From the NCBI GenBank assembly GCA_934096805.1, contig CAKOMW010000002.1, forward strand, positions 217,104 through 281,103: a stretch of 64,000 nucleotides of DNA, read 5' to 3'. Shown in pieces: positions 33,809-44,005 of the stretch (positions within the stretch are counted from its first letter, which is position 1; every line of letters starts with the position of its first letter). Below the pieces are notes generated by a model, which saw only the letters and a program-made list of their open reading frames with translations, made no database searches and had not been told where the DNA came from. Origin of the DNA: an uncultured Bacilli bacterium. Its GTDB lineage: Bacteria; Bacillota_I; Bacilli_A; RF39; UBA660. A program made the translations under genes and the position numbers.

Positions 33809-33818
33809 TTTAGTTATT

Positions 33819-33868
33819 AAAAACTTGTAAAGTTTTTATTATAGGACTCTGCAAGTTTTTATTTTTTA
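33819..33868 (+). terminator. Terminator of the DUF5684-like gene
   Basis: AAAAACTTG (33819-33827) pairs with CAAGTTTTT (33852-33860), followed by ATTTTTT. Confidence 0.7.
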
Positions 33869-33958
33869 GCATATTTATATTGTTTTTGCAATTACTTTAA
33901 AATTTATAAATAATAAGCTGGATTTAAGTAATTTTTTTAAAAAATTGTCAAAAAATGT

Positions 33959-33987
33959 TTGACATTCTCGTAAACAATTGCTATAAT
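33959..33987 (+). promoter_or_regulatory. Perfect consensus promoter of a small RNA
   Basis: TTGACA (33959-33964), 17-base spacer, TATAAT (33982-33987). Both hexamers match the housekeeping sigma consensus exactly. Confidence 0.9.
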
Positions 33988-33993
33988 TTAATT

Positions 33994-34100
33994 GAGCGTA
34001 GAGCTCAGATTGTGTCAATTGTTATTTCTTAATAACAATGGCTCGAATTCTAAACTATATTTACTGCTTTGAAAAACCAACCTTAACGGGTTGGTTTTTC
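33994..34100 (+). ncRNA. Small noncoding RNA, about 105 bases, family not recognised
   Basis: It follows the consensus promoter and ends in the terminator AAAAACCAACC/GGTTGGTTTTT (34072-34099). Internal hairpins are TGAGC/GCTCA near the 5' end and ATTGTTATT/AATAACAAT at about 34019-34040. No ribosome site or frame of useful length is present. The single-stranded stretch between the second hairpin and the terminator could be a target-pairing region. I do not recognise the family. Confidence 0.75.
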
Positions 34101-34146
34101 ATTGTATATAACAAGCTATATTATCACAAAAATTCCTTGTTTCTTC

Positions 34147-34950
34147 TTATTGTTTTATGTATTTAGAACTGTCTATACTAATAAGTGGTATAAATATATA
34201 TGGAAATAAAATCATTAGTAAAATATAATTATCTTTTTTATTAAATACCCTACCTAATTTGCAAACAAATAATATATTAACAAATGGAAGAAAAAGTAAA
34301 ATTACATATTTCTTGGAGCCAAATATATCTTCAGATAGACATAAAACATTATATATTGGGATTAAACAAACATAACCTTTTCTATTCATTTTTTCATTTA
34401 ATTTCCACCATGCTATCATAATTAAAATTAATAGAATTATACTAAATATATTTATTGGATATATTTTTAATAATACATTATTGCCATATCCTAAATCCTT
34501 TTGCATTTTTATCAAGTCTTCTTTATATTTGCTAGAACCACTCATATATAGTAGAGAATTATCCATCTCAATAGATGTTTTGTAATAGTCTCCAAGTGTA
34601 TATATTCTATAATAACTTACGTATATATTTGTTTTACTTTCTACTATGTTTGTATTGTTTAATACATCTTTATTCTTTAAGTTAGTGAATTTTAAGCTAT
34701 TATTATATTTAATAAGTTCTATATCATATGGACAATTATTGATAGTTTTATAATATCTTATTATTCTCTTATCAGTTTGACTGTCCGTACTATCTAAAAC
34801 CTGACATCCAATATTATTCATATATGCTATGAATTCTTCATCGGATACTTGTTTCTTGTAAAATACATTAATATCTGTAAATACAATGCCTATAATTGAT
34901 ACTATAAATAATAGTATAAATATTGTTTGTTTTATAGTTAATTTTTTCAT
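34147..34950 (-). CDS. Membrane protein with DUF5684-like C-terminus
   Basis: The 267 residues have an N-terminal helix (about 8-30), an outside region of about 140 residues ('SDEEFIAYMNNIGCQVLD'), and three C-terminal helices with 'WWKLNEKMNRKGYVCLIPIYN'. That motif equals the 'K-x-G..IPIYN' signature of the protein at 32933, so the two are related in their membrane part. The two cysteines in the outside part could form a disulfide. Function unknown. Confidence 0.6.
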   Translation of the reverse strand: MKKLTIKQTIFILLFIVSIIGIVFTDINVFYKKQVSDEEFIAYMNNIGCQVLDSTDSQTDKRIIRYYKTINNCPYDIELIKYNNSLKFTNLKNKDVLNNTNIVESKTNIYVSYYRIYTLGDYYKTSIEMDNSLLYMSGSSKYKEDLIKMQKDLGYGNNVLLKIYPINIFSIILLILIMIAWWKLNEKMNRKGYVCLIPIYNVLCLSEDIFGSKKYVILLFLPFVNILFVCKLGRVFNKKDNYILLMILFPYIFIPLISIDSSKYIKQ

Positions 34951-35033
34951 ATTTTCACTCCGCTTTTACTTCTTCATTATTTATTAAAATACTCTCTACT
35001 TTTATCTCACTAACCACCACTAAATAAAATATA

Positions 35034-35225
35034 TCATTTACAATTTTGCATGCAATATGTCATACCATTATATTTTTCCATCGTGTCTTCACTATAATTG
35101 CCATTTAAAACATCAGCGAATAAAAAGGCACTTCCAAAATAACAGATAATTCCAAGTGACCCAATTACAATGATTATTGTCGTTGCCACCGACATAACAT
35201 GTTCTTTTTTTGTTTTAGATTTCAT
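35034..35225 (-). CDS. Small single-helix membrane protein
   Basis: The 63-residue frame starts after AAGGAGGGCTGT. One membrane helix spans about residues 13-37 ('ATTIIIVIGSLGIICYFGSA'). A short tail has two cysteines ('NGMTYCMQNCK'). No family is recognised. It stands alone between the DUF5684-like gene and spoIVB. Confidence 0.5.
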   Translation of the reverse strand: MKSKTKKEHVMSVATTIIIVIGSLGIICYFGSAFLFADVLNGNYSEDTMEKYNGMTYCMQNCK

Positions 35226-35333
35226 ACAGCCCTCCTTAATTTCAATAGAGATGCTTAAGGAAAATAGTCTCCTAACCTTTAATACAGTATAACATACTAC
35301 AAGAAAAAACTAAATATTTTGTCTATAAAAACC

Positions 35334-35360
35334 AAAAAAAACAAGGAATTAACCTTGTTT
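35334..35360 (-). terminator. Terminator of spoIVB
   Basis: AAACAAGG (35339-35346) pairs with CCTTGTTT (35353-35360), with eight T on the reverse strand. It contains the stop codon of spoIVB. Confidence 0.85.
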
Positions 35361-36341
35361 ATCTGCCTCCTCCAACATATTAGTAATAAATATACCATAT
35401 CCTCTTTTAGGATTATCAGTTAGAACATGAGTAACAGCTCCCACTATTTTATTGTTTTGAATAATTGGAGAACCACTCATTCCTTGAACTATACCATTCG
35501 TTTTTTTAAGTAATTGTTCATCAGTTATTTCAAATAATATATTTTTAGTAGAATCATTATCATTTAATTTTATTATATTTATCTTAAATTCTTCTTTTTT
35601 ATCACCTTTTAATACAGTAATAAAAGAAGCTTCTCCAGTTGTAATTTCATTCCTATTCGCAACAGTAATAGTATCATTAGTATTTATTTTTTTATTATAT
35701 TTACCATAGATACCATTTATTTTGTTTTTTGTTATTGAACCATATTTTTCTTCAACATAATATGTGGCATTTTTTTCTCCTGGTTTATTTCTAGTAGATT
35801 TTTCTATACCTGTTATATCTGATTTAAATATTGAACCATTTTTCATTTCAAATTTTAATCCTGTTGAAGATTCTACTATTTCATGTCCTAAAGCACCAAA
35901 TATCTTAGTGTTTGGATCAATGAATGTAAGTGTTCCTATACCAATAATCTTATCCTTAATATATAATCCTGTTTTATACACATCTTGTTCTTTTATTAGT
36001 TGAATGCTGGTATTATAAGAATTATTATTACGTGTATATGTAATCTTTAATTCCTTTTTAGAGTCGTCCATAATCTCTGATAGATCAGTTATACTATTTA
36101 TAACAGTGTCATCTACACTCGTTATGATATCGCCCTTTTTAAGTCCCGCAGCTTTTCCAGGTGAAGATTTTCCTACATTGTAAAATCCTACAACTAGAAC
36201 ACCTTTAGACTTAATCTCAATACCAATATTTTCTCCTCCTGGTACTACGTTATTTGAATAAGCATAACAAGATATTGGTATAATAAAAGTAACAAGTAGT
36301 AAAAGAGGCAGTAGTTTGTTTTTAAAATTTTTAAAAATCAT
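35349..36341 (-). CDS. spoIVB: SpoIVB serine peptidase (S55 family)
   Basis: The 330 residues begin with a signal/anchor helix (about 9-28). A PDZ domain follows (about 45-115, 'SSPGKAAGLKKGDIITSVDD'). The peptidase domain has 'IFGALGHEI' (catalytic His) and 'IVQGMSGSPIIQNNKIVGAV' (catalytic Ser, about 289). SpoIVB is secreted from the forespore and cleaves SpoIVFA to trigger sigma-K activation. It is shorter than B. subtilis SpoIVB (about 425), lacking part of the N-terminal region. The presence of this gene is strong evidence for a sporulation programme. Confidence 0.92.
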   Translation of the reverse strand: MIFKNFKNKLLPLLLLVTFIIPISCYAYSNNVVPGGENIGIEIKSKGVLVVGFYNVGKSSPGKAAGLKKGDIITSVDDTVINSITDLSEIMDDSKKELKITYTRNNNSYNTSIQLIKEQDVYKTGLYIKDKIIGIGTLTFIDPNTKIFGALGHEIVESSTGLKFEMKNGSIFKSDITGIEKSTRNKPGEKNATYYVEEKYGSITKNKINGIYGKYNKKINTNDTITVANRNEITTGEASFITVLKGDKKEEFKINIIKLNDNDSTKNILFEITDEQLLKKTNGIVQGMSGSPIIQNNKIVGAVTHVLTDNPKRGYGIFITNMLEEADKQG

Positions 36342-36592
36342 TTAAATCAACTCCTTAAACAAACTACATTATTATTATTTACTATATGTCACAAATTATA
36401 TTGATAAAAAAATGGTAATTTTAAAAAAAAACATAGTGTTAACTTTTATATTTATAGAACGAATTTTTACGTTTTTTCGGTCTATAAATTATTCTAATAG
36501 AAATATATCACTATTTTATAAAATAAAAAGACACTATATGCATAGCATCATTTTTTAGTTTTTTTAATACATTAAATGAATTACAATTGTAT

Positions 36593-38161
36593 TTAGTTAA
36601 ATAATGGTGTCAAGTTGCCAAGGCTAGAGCCATATATAATACTAGTTCCTTTTATACTCTTCTTATTAGAAGCGCTATAGAATATGTAATATTTACCTTT
36701 ACTATAGAACATACTACTTCTATATATGCCTCTATTATCCCAAGCATTCTTATCTTTTGAAGGACCTAAAACTTTTGCAGCATCAGACCATTTTTCATTA
36801 TCTTTACTACTCGAATAATACAAAGACATTACTGTTTCATTTCTTAAATTTTGAAGCTTTGGAACTGCAATAAACAACATTTCATATTTCCCATTATTTT
36901 TAATAACATCTAAATGCCATGGGTAAAGCTTACTAGATGCTGTCTTCATATGAAAAACTTTTTTAGAAATAGATTTTGTGAATGGTATTGAATCAAATTC
37001 TTCATATAAAATCTCCCATTCTTTGCAATTATTTGCATACCACATCTTATATTTACCATTTTCATAAACAATAGTTGGACTAAGAAGCTTATTAGGATTA
37101 TCATTCCATCTCGAAGCATAATACACTTTTTTTGCATCACTCCAAGTATGACCATCTGTTGTATATTTCATATAAAGTGTTTCGCCAGATGCTTCCCATC
37201 TCCTCCAGAAACATTCTATTCTATCCAAATCACTATTATAAACTAACTCTGCATCAGAGTTAAACAGCGTTTTTCCAAGTCCTTCGCCCTTCGCTACATC
37301 TAATGGATTAGGAGTTCCCTCAGGAACAATCCATTTTTTCATATCATTACTTACTTTGATATGAGGATTTTCTTTAGTAGAATCATTTTTAGGGTAAGGT
37401 GTAAATACTAACCAATATTTATATCCTTTCCATCCTTTTTCAAAAAATAAGATATCAGGATGATATGCCTCAGTATCTCCATATACACTTTTTAAATTCA
37501 ATTTATAGTTCGAATTAGCTTCTCCAGTTGTTTCCCAATTTATTGAAGAAAAGCTACTATAAGTGTATTTATTTTTTTTATCTTTCTTAACCGCCCTTAC
37601 TTTGTAGTAATACGTATAATACTTTTTCAAAGCTTTATCATTATAATACAACTTACTTGTACTACCAATTTTTTTATATTTACCATTTTTACTAGTAGCT
37701 CTGTAAATTTCATAATCACTAGCATAAGGAATTTTATTATATTTTATAGTTAATCCTGTTTTTCCTAAAGTTGTAACTTTAATACTTGGCTTTATAAGAG
37801 CTAATTTTTTAGATTTAGCATCACTATATTTAGTATGAATTATTTTTCTATTTTGTTTTTTATATGCTCTTACTTTATAGTAATATGTATAATTAATTTT
37901 TACATTTGAAACATCTAAATATGTCCTTTTTGTACTATTTATCTTTTTATATTTACCATTTTTACTAGTAGAATAATAAACAGTATATCCATCAGCTTTT
38001 TTAACTGTACTCCAACTAATTCTATTTTTGTTATAAGATATTTGCACGACTTTAATATTTTTTACTTTTTGTTTCGTAAAATTATCATTATAAGCATTCA
38101 CTACTTTATAGTTTAAAAGAACCAAACTAATTATTAAAAATAGCATTAATATTCTCTTCAT
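36593..38161 (-). CDS. Secreted protein: FN3-like modules plus GH43-like beta-propeller
   Basis: The 522 residues begin with a signal peptide (MKRILMLFLIISLVLLNYKV). Two fibronectin-III-like modules follow (about 35-120 and 120-215), each with 'YYYKVRA' and 'SKNGKYKKI' repeats. From about 225 on, a propeller-like domain shows repeated blades such as 'DRIECFWRRWEASGETLYMK', 'NGKYKMWYANN' and 'KGKYYIFYSASNKK'. It resembles GH43/GH32-type sugar-acting propellers, but no catalytic triad can be assigned. It is four bases downstream of the glycosyltransferase gene and belongs to the same operon. Confidence 0.65.
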   Translation of the reverse strand: MKRILMLFLIISLVLLNYKVVNAYNDNFTKQKVKNIKVVQISYNKNRISWSTVKKADGYTVYYSTSKNGKYKKINSTKRTYLDVSNVKINYTYYYKVRAYKKQNRKIIHTKYSDAKSKKLALIKPSIKVTTLGKTGLTIKYNKIPYASDYEIYRATSKNGKYKKIGSTSKLYYNDKALKKYYTYYYKVRAVKKDKKNKYTYSSFSSINWETTGEANSNYKLNLKSVYGDTEAYHPDILFFEKGWKGYKYWLVFTPYPKNDSTKENPHIKVSNDMKKWIVPEGTPNPLDVAKGEGLGKTLFNSDAELVYNSDLDRIECFWRRWEASGETLYMKYTTDGHTWSDAKKVYYASRWNDNPNKLLSPTIVYENGKYKMWYANNCKEWEILYEEFDSIPFTKSISKKVFHMKTASSKLYPWHLDVIKNNGKYEMLFIAVPKLQNLRNETVMSLYYSSSKDNEKWSDAAKVLGPSKDKNAWDNRGIYRSSMFYSKGKYYIFYSASNKKSIKGTSIIYGSSLGNLTPLFN

Positions 38162-38164
38162 AGT

Positions 38165-41100
38165 CTATTCCTCATTAGATAACTTTTTTAATTTATTTAA
38201 AAAGTCTTGTGAAGCAAGTGTAGCTATCTTTAAAAACTCCTTATAATTATCTTCTAAAATCAAATTCAAAATATATTTTTTTTCTGGCATATAAATTAAT
38301 CGTTCATAAATGTAATATTTATGTTTTAACAAATGATTTCTTATTAAATTGTATATTTCTTTTTGCTCACTTTTAGAAAAAATATTAAAATTATTAATAA
38401 GTACATACATATGATGAGTAACAAAATTTTTCATATAGTAAACTTTGTAGTGTTCTAAAGATATATTCATTATTCTATCATGCTTGTCTAATCTATCACG
38501 AATATTATCCATTGTCATAGTTGTAGTTATTGAAGTACCCTTTCCATAAATATACCATGTATAAGCCACATTAGGAACAAAACCAATTTTATCAAAATGC
38601 ATGTATATTTCAGCCATAAAAAGCACATCTTCATAAAGTCCTGAAGTAAATTTTATATTAGCTTCTTTTATTTTTTCTAAATTATACAATTTTGAGGTAC
38701 TTATAGAATCTTCTAAAATTCTTTCTCTTTCTTCTAGTGTGTTGATAATTCGTTTTCTATATAACGAAGGAAACCAATATGAAGTATTTTTAGTTTTAAA
38801 GTATACCCTACGACATAGGCCACATACAACATCTAGTTTTTCTTTTTTTGCATAATCAACCATAATATTTAAAGAGTATTTACATATTTCATCGTCTGAA
38901 TCAAGAAAGAAAACGTATTTACCACTTGCTTTATCAATTCCAAAGTTACGAGCTAAACCACAGCCTTCATTTTCTTTATAAAAATATTTTACTTTTTTAA
39001 ATCTATCAATTATATCCTTAGGATTATCAGAAGAACCATCATTTACTACAATAACTTCATAGTTTTTATATCCTGATTTTTTTATAGATTTAAGAGCTCT
39101 TTTTAAAGTATCATTGTTATTATAAAACGGCATAATAATAGATACAAGTGGTTCTTTTTCTCTCTTCAATAGTTTTTTTATTTTAAATTTAAAAGTAGTA
39201 AGTTCAATATATAAATTACTAGTAAAAAGAGAGTTGCTTTTTAAAAGTTTCTTTTTTATTAAACTTTTTTTAATTTTTGGACGCCTAAGCTTTCTACTAG
39301 GGGTTTTTTCTACTTGTTTATTAGTATTTAATTCTTCTTTTTCACTATCTAGCTCATCAAATAAATCTAACCATTTTTTTATTATAGTTTCATTTGAAAA
39401 CTTTTTTATAAATGAATCAAAACATTTATTTTCGACATTTTTCGCATTATTTAAAGTATATACGTAATGATTAATATTTCCTGTTTCTATTAAAGCACCA
39501 ATACTATCATTTACTAAATCAGATGCTGATGTAAAGGAATCATATGAATAAACAGGAATTCCATATTTATATGCTTCAAGAATAATATAAGGAAATCCTT
39601 CGGTTAAACTAGTCATAACTAATCCTTGTTTATCTTTATATATTTCATCTTTATTACTACAATATCCATGTAAAATTATTTTATCTTCAAGCTTTAATTC
39701 TTTAATTTTGTTTTCAAATTCTTTTTTTAAGGCACCATCTCCATAAACATGAATCTTATAGTTATTATTTAACTTATTATCTTTAAATATTTCTATTATA
39801 TCATATGGATTCTTATCGTCATCTAGTCTTGTAACACATACAAATTCTCCATTTTTCTTGTAATAATTTTTCCTATCTTTGAAATCAAAACCATTCTCAA
39901 TATAGGTCAATTTTTCTTTTATATCATTATTAACATACTTTGCTAATGTATCCATATTTCCTTTTGTAAGCAATACAAACTTTTTATAGTTGTCTACTAA
40001 ATAATTATTTATCGTATCAAGATGTGTAGCATAATAATTTCTAGTTACAATATCTTCAGTATCACCATGGAACATTAAAATTGCTTTTTTATTTTTCAAA
40101 TGTTGTTGCATAGACATAAAAGCTCCAAATTGACATCCTATAATATAGCCATCTGTATTTGTTAAAATATATTTTGTTAAATAAGGATTTTTTTCTTTAC
40201 TAAGTTTTATATCTATCAAATTATCTTTATCAAAAAATTGCATTTTTTCATTAGTTTTTGCAAACTCATTTTTACCTATGACAATAATTTTAGAATTATA
40301 CTTTTCTTTAAATTCTTTGGCTAAATTTAATACAAAATTATGAATTCCTCCGATTTGGTTAAGATCATTAACTAAAAAAATTATTTCTTTTGTTTTTCTT
40401 GGAGTATCATCTAATGATAATTTTTGCACTAATGACTCAGTACTATTTTCTTTTTGATATGGGTAAAATTCTTTTTTTATTCTCTTTAAATTATGCTTAA
40501 TTTCATCAACTCTATTTAAAAGATTATAGAAATCTTCTTCTGATGTAACAATATATTTTTCATCAACATAATCAGTAAGCTCAAACATAAATCCTCTGTC
40601 TTGCTCATACTCATTTTTATCATATTGATAAAATATAGCAGGTTTATCTAATACTGAATAGTCAAAAAATAAGCTAGAGTAATCTGTTACTAATAAGTCA
40701 GCAATTGCTAATAAATTATTTACTATTGGATATTCAGTACAATCAATAACATTATTTTTATTTTTTAACGTATTTAAATAGTGAAGCTTTGTAACTATTA
40801 CCCATTCATCACTTGGTAAACTTTCTATTATTTGTTGTGGTTCAAATGGTAAGTAAAAATCCCCTTCTTTTCTAAAAGTTGGTGCATATAACAAAACTTT
40901 TTTATCCTTAGGAATATTTAAATCTTCTTTTATTTTTTCTTTTTCTTTTGGTTTTAAAAACAAAGAATCTGTTCTAGAAACAGCAGTTTCCAGAATTTCT
41001 CCACTATACAGCATAGAATTTCTTAAAAATCTATCACTATAAAATTTTGAAGGAGAAATCATCAAATCAATTCCGTAACAATATTCTAAAGCTTCATGGT

Positions 41101-41440
41101 AATATTCGGTATCTAAATCTACAAACATGTTTTTATACGGTATACCATGCCAAACACTAATTCTTTTTTGAGTTTTGCTAATTCTTGTAGTCCCGTTTAT
41201 AGAACCAGCATCTATAATATAATCAGCAGTTAATCTCAGATATTGAGCAAAAAAAGAATTTTTGTTAATATACTTAACACTTCCTTCTTCTACTTTTTCA
41301 TCTTCGTATTTATCACATATTACATATATATCAAACCTATCTTTATAATATTTAATAAAATTTTCTACATCTCCCATCACTTTATGATTATAAGCTGATG
41401 GAATTAAAACAAGTTGTTTTTTATATTCTTTTCTTTTCAT
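38165..41440 (-). CDS. Three-domain cell-surface polymer synthase: CDP-glycerol transferase, GT4 and GT2
   Basis: The 1091 residues hold three enzymes. Residues about 1-345 are a TagF/TarF-like CDP-glycerol:polyglycerophosphate transferase ('ISVWHGIPYKNM', 'VLLYAPTFRKEGDF', 'LLVTDYSSLFFDY'). Residues about 350-690 are a GT4-type glycosyltransferase ('NQIGGIHNFVLNLAKEFKEK', 'EGFPYIILEAYKYGIPV'). Residues about 755-1085 are a GT2 family enzyme ('VSIIMPFYNNND', 'DGSSDNP', 'FLDSDDEI'). It should build a teichoic-acid-like or glycosylated surface polymer at the inner membrane face. It overlaps galE by 20 bases. Confidence 0.88.
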   Translation of the reverse strand: MKRKEYKKQLVLIPSAYNHKVMGDVENFIKYYKDRFDIYVICDKYEDEKVEEGSVKYINKNSFFAQYLRLTADYIIDAGSINGTTRISKTQKRISVWHGIPYKNMFVDLDTEYYHEALEYCYGIDLMISPSKFYSDRFLRNSMLYSGEILETAVSRTDSLFLKPKEKEKIKEDLNIPKDKKVLLYAPTFRKEGDFYLPFEPQQIIESLPSDEWVIVTKLHYLNTLKNKNNVIDCTEYPIVNNLLAIADLLVTDYSSLFFDYSVLDKPAIFYQYDKNEYEQDRGFMFELTDYVDEKYIVTSEEDFYNLLNRVDEIKHNLKRIKKEFYPYQKENSTESLVQKLSLDDTPRKTKEIIFLVNDLNQIGGIHNFVLNLAKEFKEKYNSKIIVIGKNEFAKTNEKMQFFDKDNLIDIKLSKEKNPYLTKYILTNTDGYIIGCQFGAFMSMQQHLKNKKAILMFHGDTEDIVTRNYYATHLDTINNYLVDNYKKFVLLTKGNMDTLAKYVNNDIKEKLTYIENGFDFKDRKNYYKKNGEFVCVTRLDDDKNPYDIIEIFKDNKLNNNYKIHVYGDGALKKEFENKIKELKLEDKIILHGYCSNKDEIYKDKQGLVMTSLTEGFPYIILEAYKYGIPVYSYDSFTSASDLVNDSIGALIETGNINHYVYTLNNAKNVENKCFDSFIKKFSNETIIKKWLDLFDELDSEKEELNTNKQVEKTPSRKLRRPKIKKSLIKKKLLKSNSLFTSNLYIELTTFKFKIKKLLKREKEPLVSIIMPFYNNNDTLKRALKSIKKSGYKNYEVIVVNDGSSDNPKDIIDRFKKVKYFYKENEGCGLARNFGIDKASGKYVFFLDSDDEICKYSLNIMVDYAKKEKLDVVCGLCRRVYFKTKNTSYWFPSLYRKRIINTLEERERILEDSISTSKLYNLEKIKEANIKFTSGLYEDVLFMAEIYMHFDKIGFVPNVAYTWYIYGKGTSITTTMTMDNIRDRLDKHDRIMNISLEHYKVYYMKNFVTHHMYVLINNFNIFSKSEQKEIYNLIRNHLLKHKYYIYERLIYMPEKKYILNLILEDNYKEFLKIATLASQDFLNKLKKLSNEE

Positions 41441-42437
41441 AATTCACCTTACTAACTAATGCATAATTGTATGCATCTTTGCACATGTCTTCTATGCCTA
41501 ATTGTGCTTCCCAATTCAATTCATTTTTTGCCTTATCAACATTAGCATAACAAGTTGCTATGTCGCCTTCTCTTCTTCCTACAAATTCATGGTTTATTTT
41601 TACACCATTTACTTTTTCAAAAGTATTTATCATTTCAAGAACACTATAACCTTTGCCTGTACCAAGATTAAAAACATCTATTCCAGGCTTAATATTCTCT
41701 AAAGCTGCGATATGACCACGAGATAAATCACATACATGAATATAATCTCTAACCCCAGTACCATCTTTTGTATCATAATCATTTCCAAAAACATTAACTT
41801 TTTCTCTCATTCCTAATGATGCCTCTAAAATTATAGGCATTAAGTTATTAGGAATACCATTAGGGTCTTCTCCAATTATTCCACTTTTGTGAGCACCAAC
41901 TGGATTAAAGTATCTCAAAATAACAATTTCCATATCTTTATTTGCATGAGAAAAATCCCTTAACATTTCTTCAATCATAAGTTTTGTTCTTCCATATGGA
42001 TTTAGAACTCCTGTCTCAGAAGTTTCATAAAGAGGCATTGTCTTTGCATTTCCATATACAGTAGCAGAACTGCTAAAAATAAATTTTTTAACGTTGTATT
42101 TATTCATTGCTTCTAATAAATAAACTGTACTTATTATATTGTTATCAAAGTATTCCAAAGGATACAAAACTGATTCTCCTACAGCTTTTGCACCAGCAAA
42201 ATGCATAACAGCATCAAACTTTTCATGCTCAAATATTTTGTCTAATCCTTGTTTATTTCTCAAATCCATTTCATAAAAAGTGACTCTTTTACCTGTTAGT
42301 TCATAAATTTTATCGATTACTTCTAATTTTGAATTAGATAAATTATCTATAATAACAACCTCATAATTTTCATTTAATAAATCAACACAAGTATGACTTC
42401 CAATGAAGCCTGTCCCTCCAGTAACTAAAACTTTCAT
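41421..42437 (-). CDS. galE: UDP-glucose 4-epimerase
   Basis: The 338 residues show the NAD-binding 'GGTGFIGSHTCVDLL' at residues 7-21, the catalytic Ser in 'FSSSATVYG' and 'YGRTK' (Tyr-x-x-x-Lys), plus 'RYFNPVGAH'. It interconverts UDP-glucose and UDP-galactose and would supply UDP-galactose to the glycosyltransferase fused downstream. It is first in the operon. Confidence 0.96.
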   Translation of the reverse strand: MKVLVTGGTGFIGSHTCVDLLNENYEVVIIDNLSNSKLEVIDKIYELTGKRVTFYEMDLRNKQGLDKIFEHEKFDAVMHFAGAKAVGESVLYPLEYFDNNIISTVYLLEAMNKYNVKKFIFSSSATVYGNAKTMPLYETSETGVLNPYGRTKLMIEEMLRDFSHANKDMEIVILRYFNPVGAHKSGIIGEDPNGIPNNLMPIILEASLGMREKVNVFGNDYDTKDGTGVRDYIHVCDLSRGHIAALENIKPGIDVFNLGTGKGYSVLEMINTFEKVNGVKINHEFVGRREGDIATCYANVDKAKNELNWEAQLGIEDMCKDAYNYALVSKVNYEKKRI

Positions 42438-42509
42438 GTCTACCTCCCTAAAACAGTAAAATTTTTACAATTATTAGAATGCATATTTACCCTATGTACT
42501 CTTAATTAC

Positions 42510-42538
42510 ACTATATCATATTTGACTATTAAAGACAA
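42510..42538 (-). promoter_or_regulatory. Promoter of the galE operon
   Basis: Reverse strand TTGTCT (42533-42538), 17-base spacer, TATAGT (42510-42515). The rest of the gap 42438-42734 shows no gene or other signal. Confidence 0.55.
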
Positions 42539-42728
42539 GAAAATTGCTTATTTTATCCCAGAATTCTATTGAATTTTTATACGTATTTTTTCAAACTTCA
42601 ATTTAATACTTAAATTAATTAACTTTAACATGCAACTTTTCTCAAGTACTCATTTTTATCCTAAAATATCCATATTCATTATTAAATTTATAAAATGATT
42701 ACAACATAATGTACATATTTGTTTATAA

Positions 42729-42750
42729 CAAAAACTACCTTTCGGTAGCT
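42729..42750 (-). terminator. Terminator of the acyltransferase gene
   Basis: CTACC (42735-42739) and GGTAG (42744-42748) with a GAAA loop on the reverse strand, followed by TTTTTG. It includes the stop codon. Confidence 0.7.
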
Positions 42751-43868
42751 ATGTTATTCACTTTTAATGATTTTAAATAATTATAGTATTTTTCTCTAAA
42801 TCTCTTTGTTATTTTTAGTTTTCTTACTAGTTTAAAAATAATTTGTCTTATATATTCTAATCCAGCACAAACTACAAAAATAATAACTACATCAATAAAT
42901 AAGTATATCAAATACTCATATGAATAAATTGGACCATTATCAATTCCAAGCCATTTGTACATATACATTCTCACAAAACTATTATCCGAAATAAGGTAAA
43001 CTCCTAGAGTCAAACCTGATACCTTATTTATAAATTTACTTTTTATATTCAAAGTTTCAAAATATAGGAAATAGAAAATTGTCTGAAATATTATAATAGG
43101 ATTACTATAAGCTGATGTCATAGAATCTATTCCACCAAAAAGATCTTTAAAAACACTATTATACGTTGAAAATTCTATACAAACATAATGAAGCATAACA
43201 TTAAAAATCACCATAAACATTAATAACGATAATAATACCAACTTATATGCATTTTTAGAAATATTTTTAAACAAATAGCTTTCTTTAACTGGATTCTCTC
43301 TCAAGTATGCACCAATTAAATATAAAAATATAAAATTAGTTAAGTTATACCCACTATTAGAAAAAGCTTTTCCACCCGTAAAAAATGGTATTAACGAAAG
43401 AATTAGAAATAACACTAATAATATCTTTTTTTGTTCTGATTTTTTAGTTCTATTTATTATACAATTCAAAATTGGACTTATACAATATAAAAAGAAATAA
43501 TATTTAACATACCAATACTCATTTATATTAAGGGGAAATAACTCCCATAATATTTGAACCTTTGTTAATTTGATTAAACCAAGCCAAGCAAACAAAACCA
43601 TTATTACAATTTTATAAAACATAGTAGATGAAATTAATGCCCACAATTTTGATTGCTTAAATTTAGAATTAGACTGATAATACCCAGTTAACAAAACATA
43701 TGAGTTTACATGCAATAAAAGAAAATAAAATATAAATGTAAAAGCAATAGATAATGTTGGATTTTTCGAATTAGTAATTAAATTCCCATGATACAATACA
43801 TGACCCATCACTATCATTAACATAGAGATTATTCTCATTAATTCAAAATTAGAATTTCTTACTTTCAT
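42735..43868 (-). CDS. Acyltransferase family 3 membrane protein
   Basis: The 377 residues contain about ten membrane helices. The N-terminal 'NFELMRIISMLMIVMGHVLY' carries the conserved R and the catalytic-type His, and 'NEYWYVKYYFFLYCISPILN' is typical of acyltransferase 3. Such enzymes O-acetylate wall polysaccharides or teichoic acids. It lies beside the surface-polymer operon. The substrate is unknown. Confidence 0.85.
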   Translation of the reverse strand: MKVRNSNFELMRIISMLMIVMGHVLYHGNLITNSKNPTLSIAFTFIFYFLLLHVNSYVLLTGYYQSNSKFKQSKLWALISSTMFYKIVIMVLFAWLGLIKLTKVQILWELFPLNINEYWYVKYYFFLYCISPILNCIINRTKKSEQKKILLVLFLILSLIPFFTGGKAFSNSGYNLTNFIFLYLIGAYLRENPVKESYLFKNISKNAYKLVLLSLLMFMVIFNVMLHYVCIEFSTYNSVFKDLFGGIDSMTSAYSNPIIIFQTIFYFLYFETLNIKSKFINKVSGLTLGVYLISDNSFVRMYMYKWLGIDNGPIYSYEYLIYLFIDVVIIFVVCAGLEYIRQIIFKLVRKLKITKRFREKYYNYLKSLKVNNIATER

Positions 43869-44005
43869 AATGTTTGTCCCCCTGAGTATCGTTATAACCT
43901 AATTATATATAATATTTATATATATTGTCAATAAAATCTTAGTAAGAAATTTTTATCTAAATTACTCATTTTATTAAATAAAAAAGCACCTAAATACTTA
44001 AGCAC

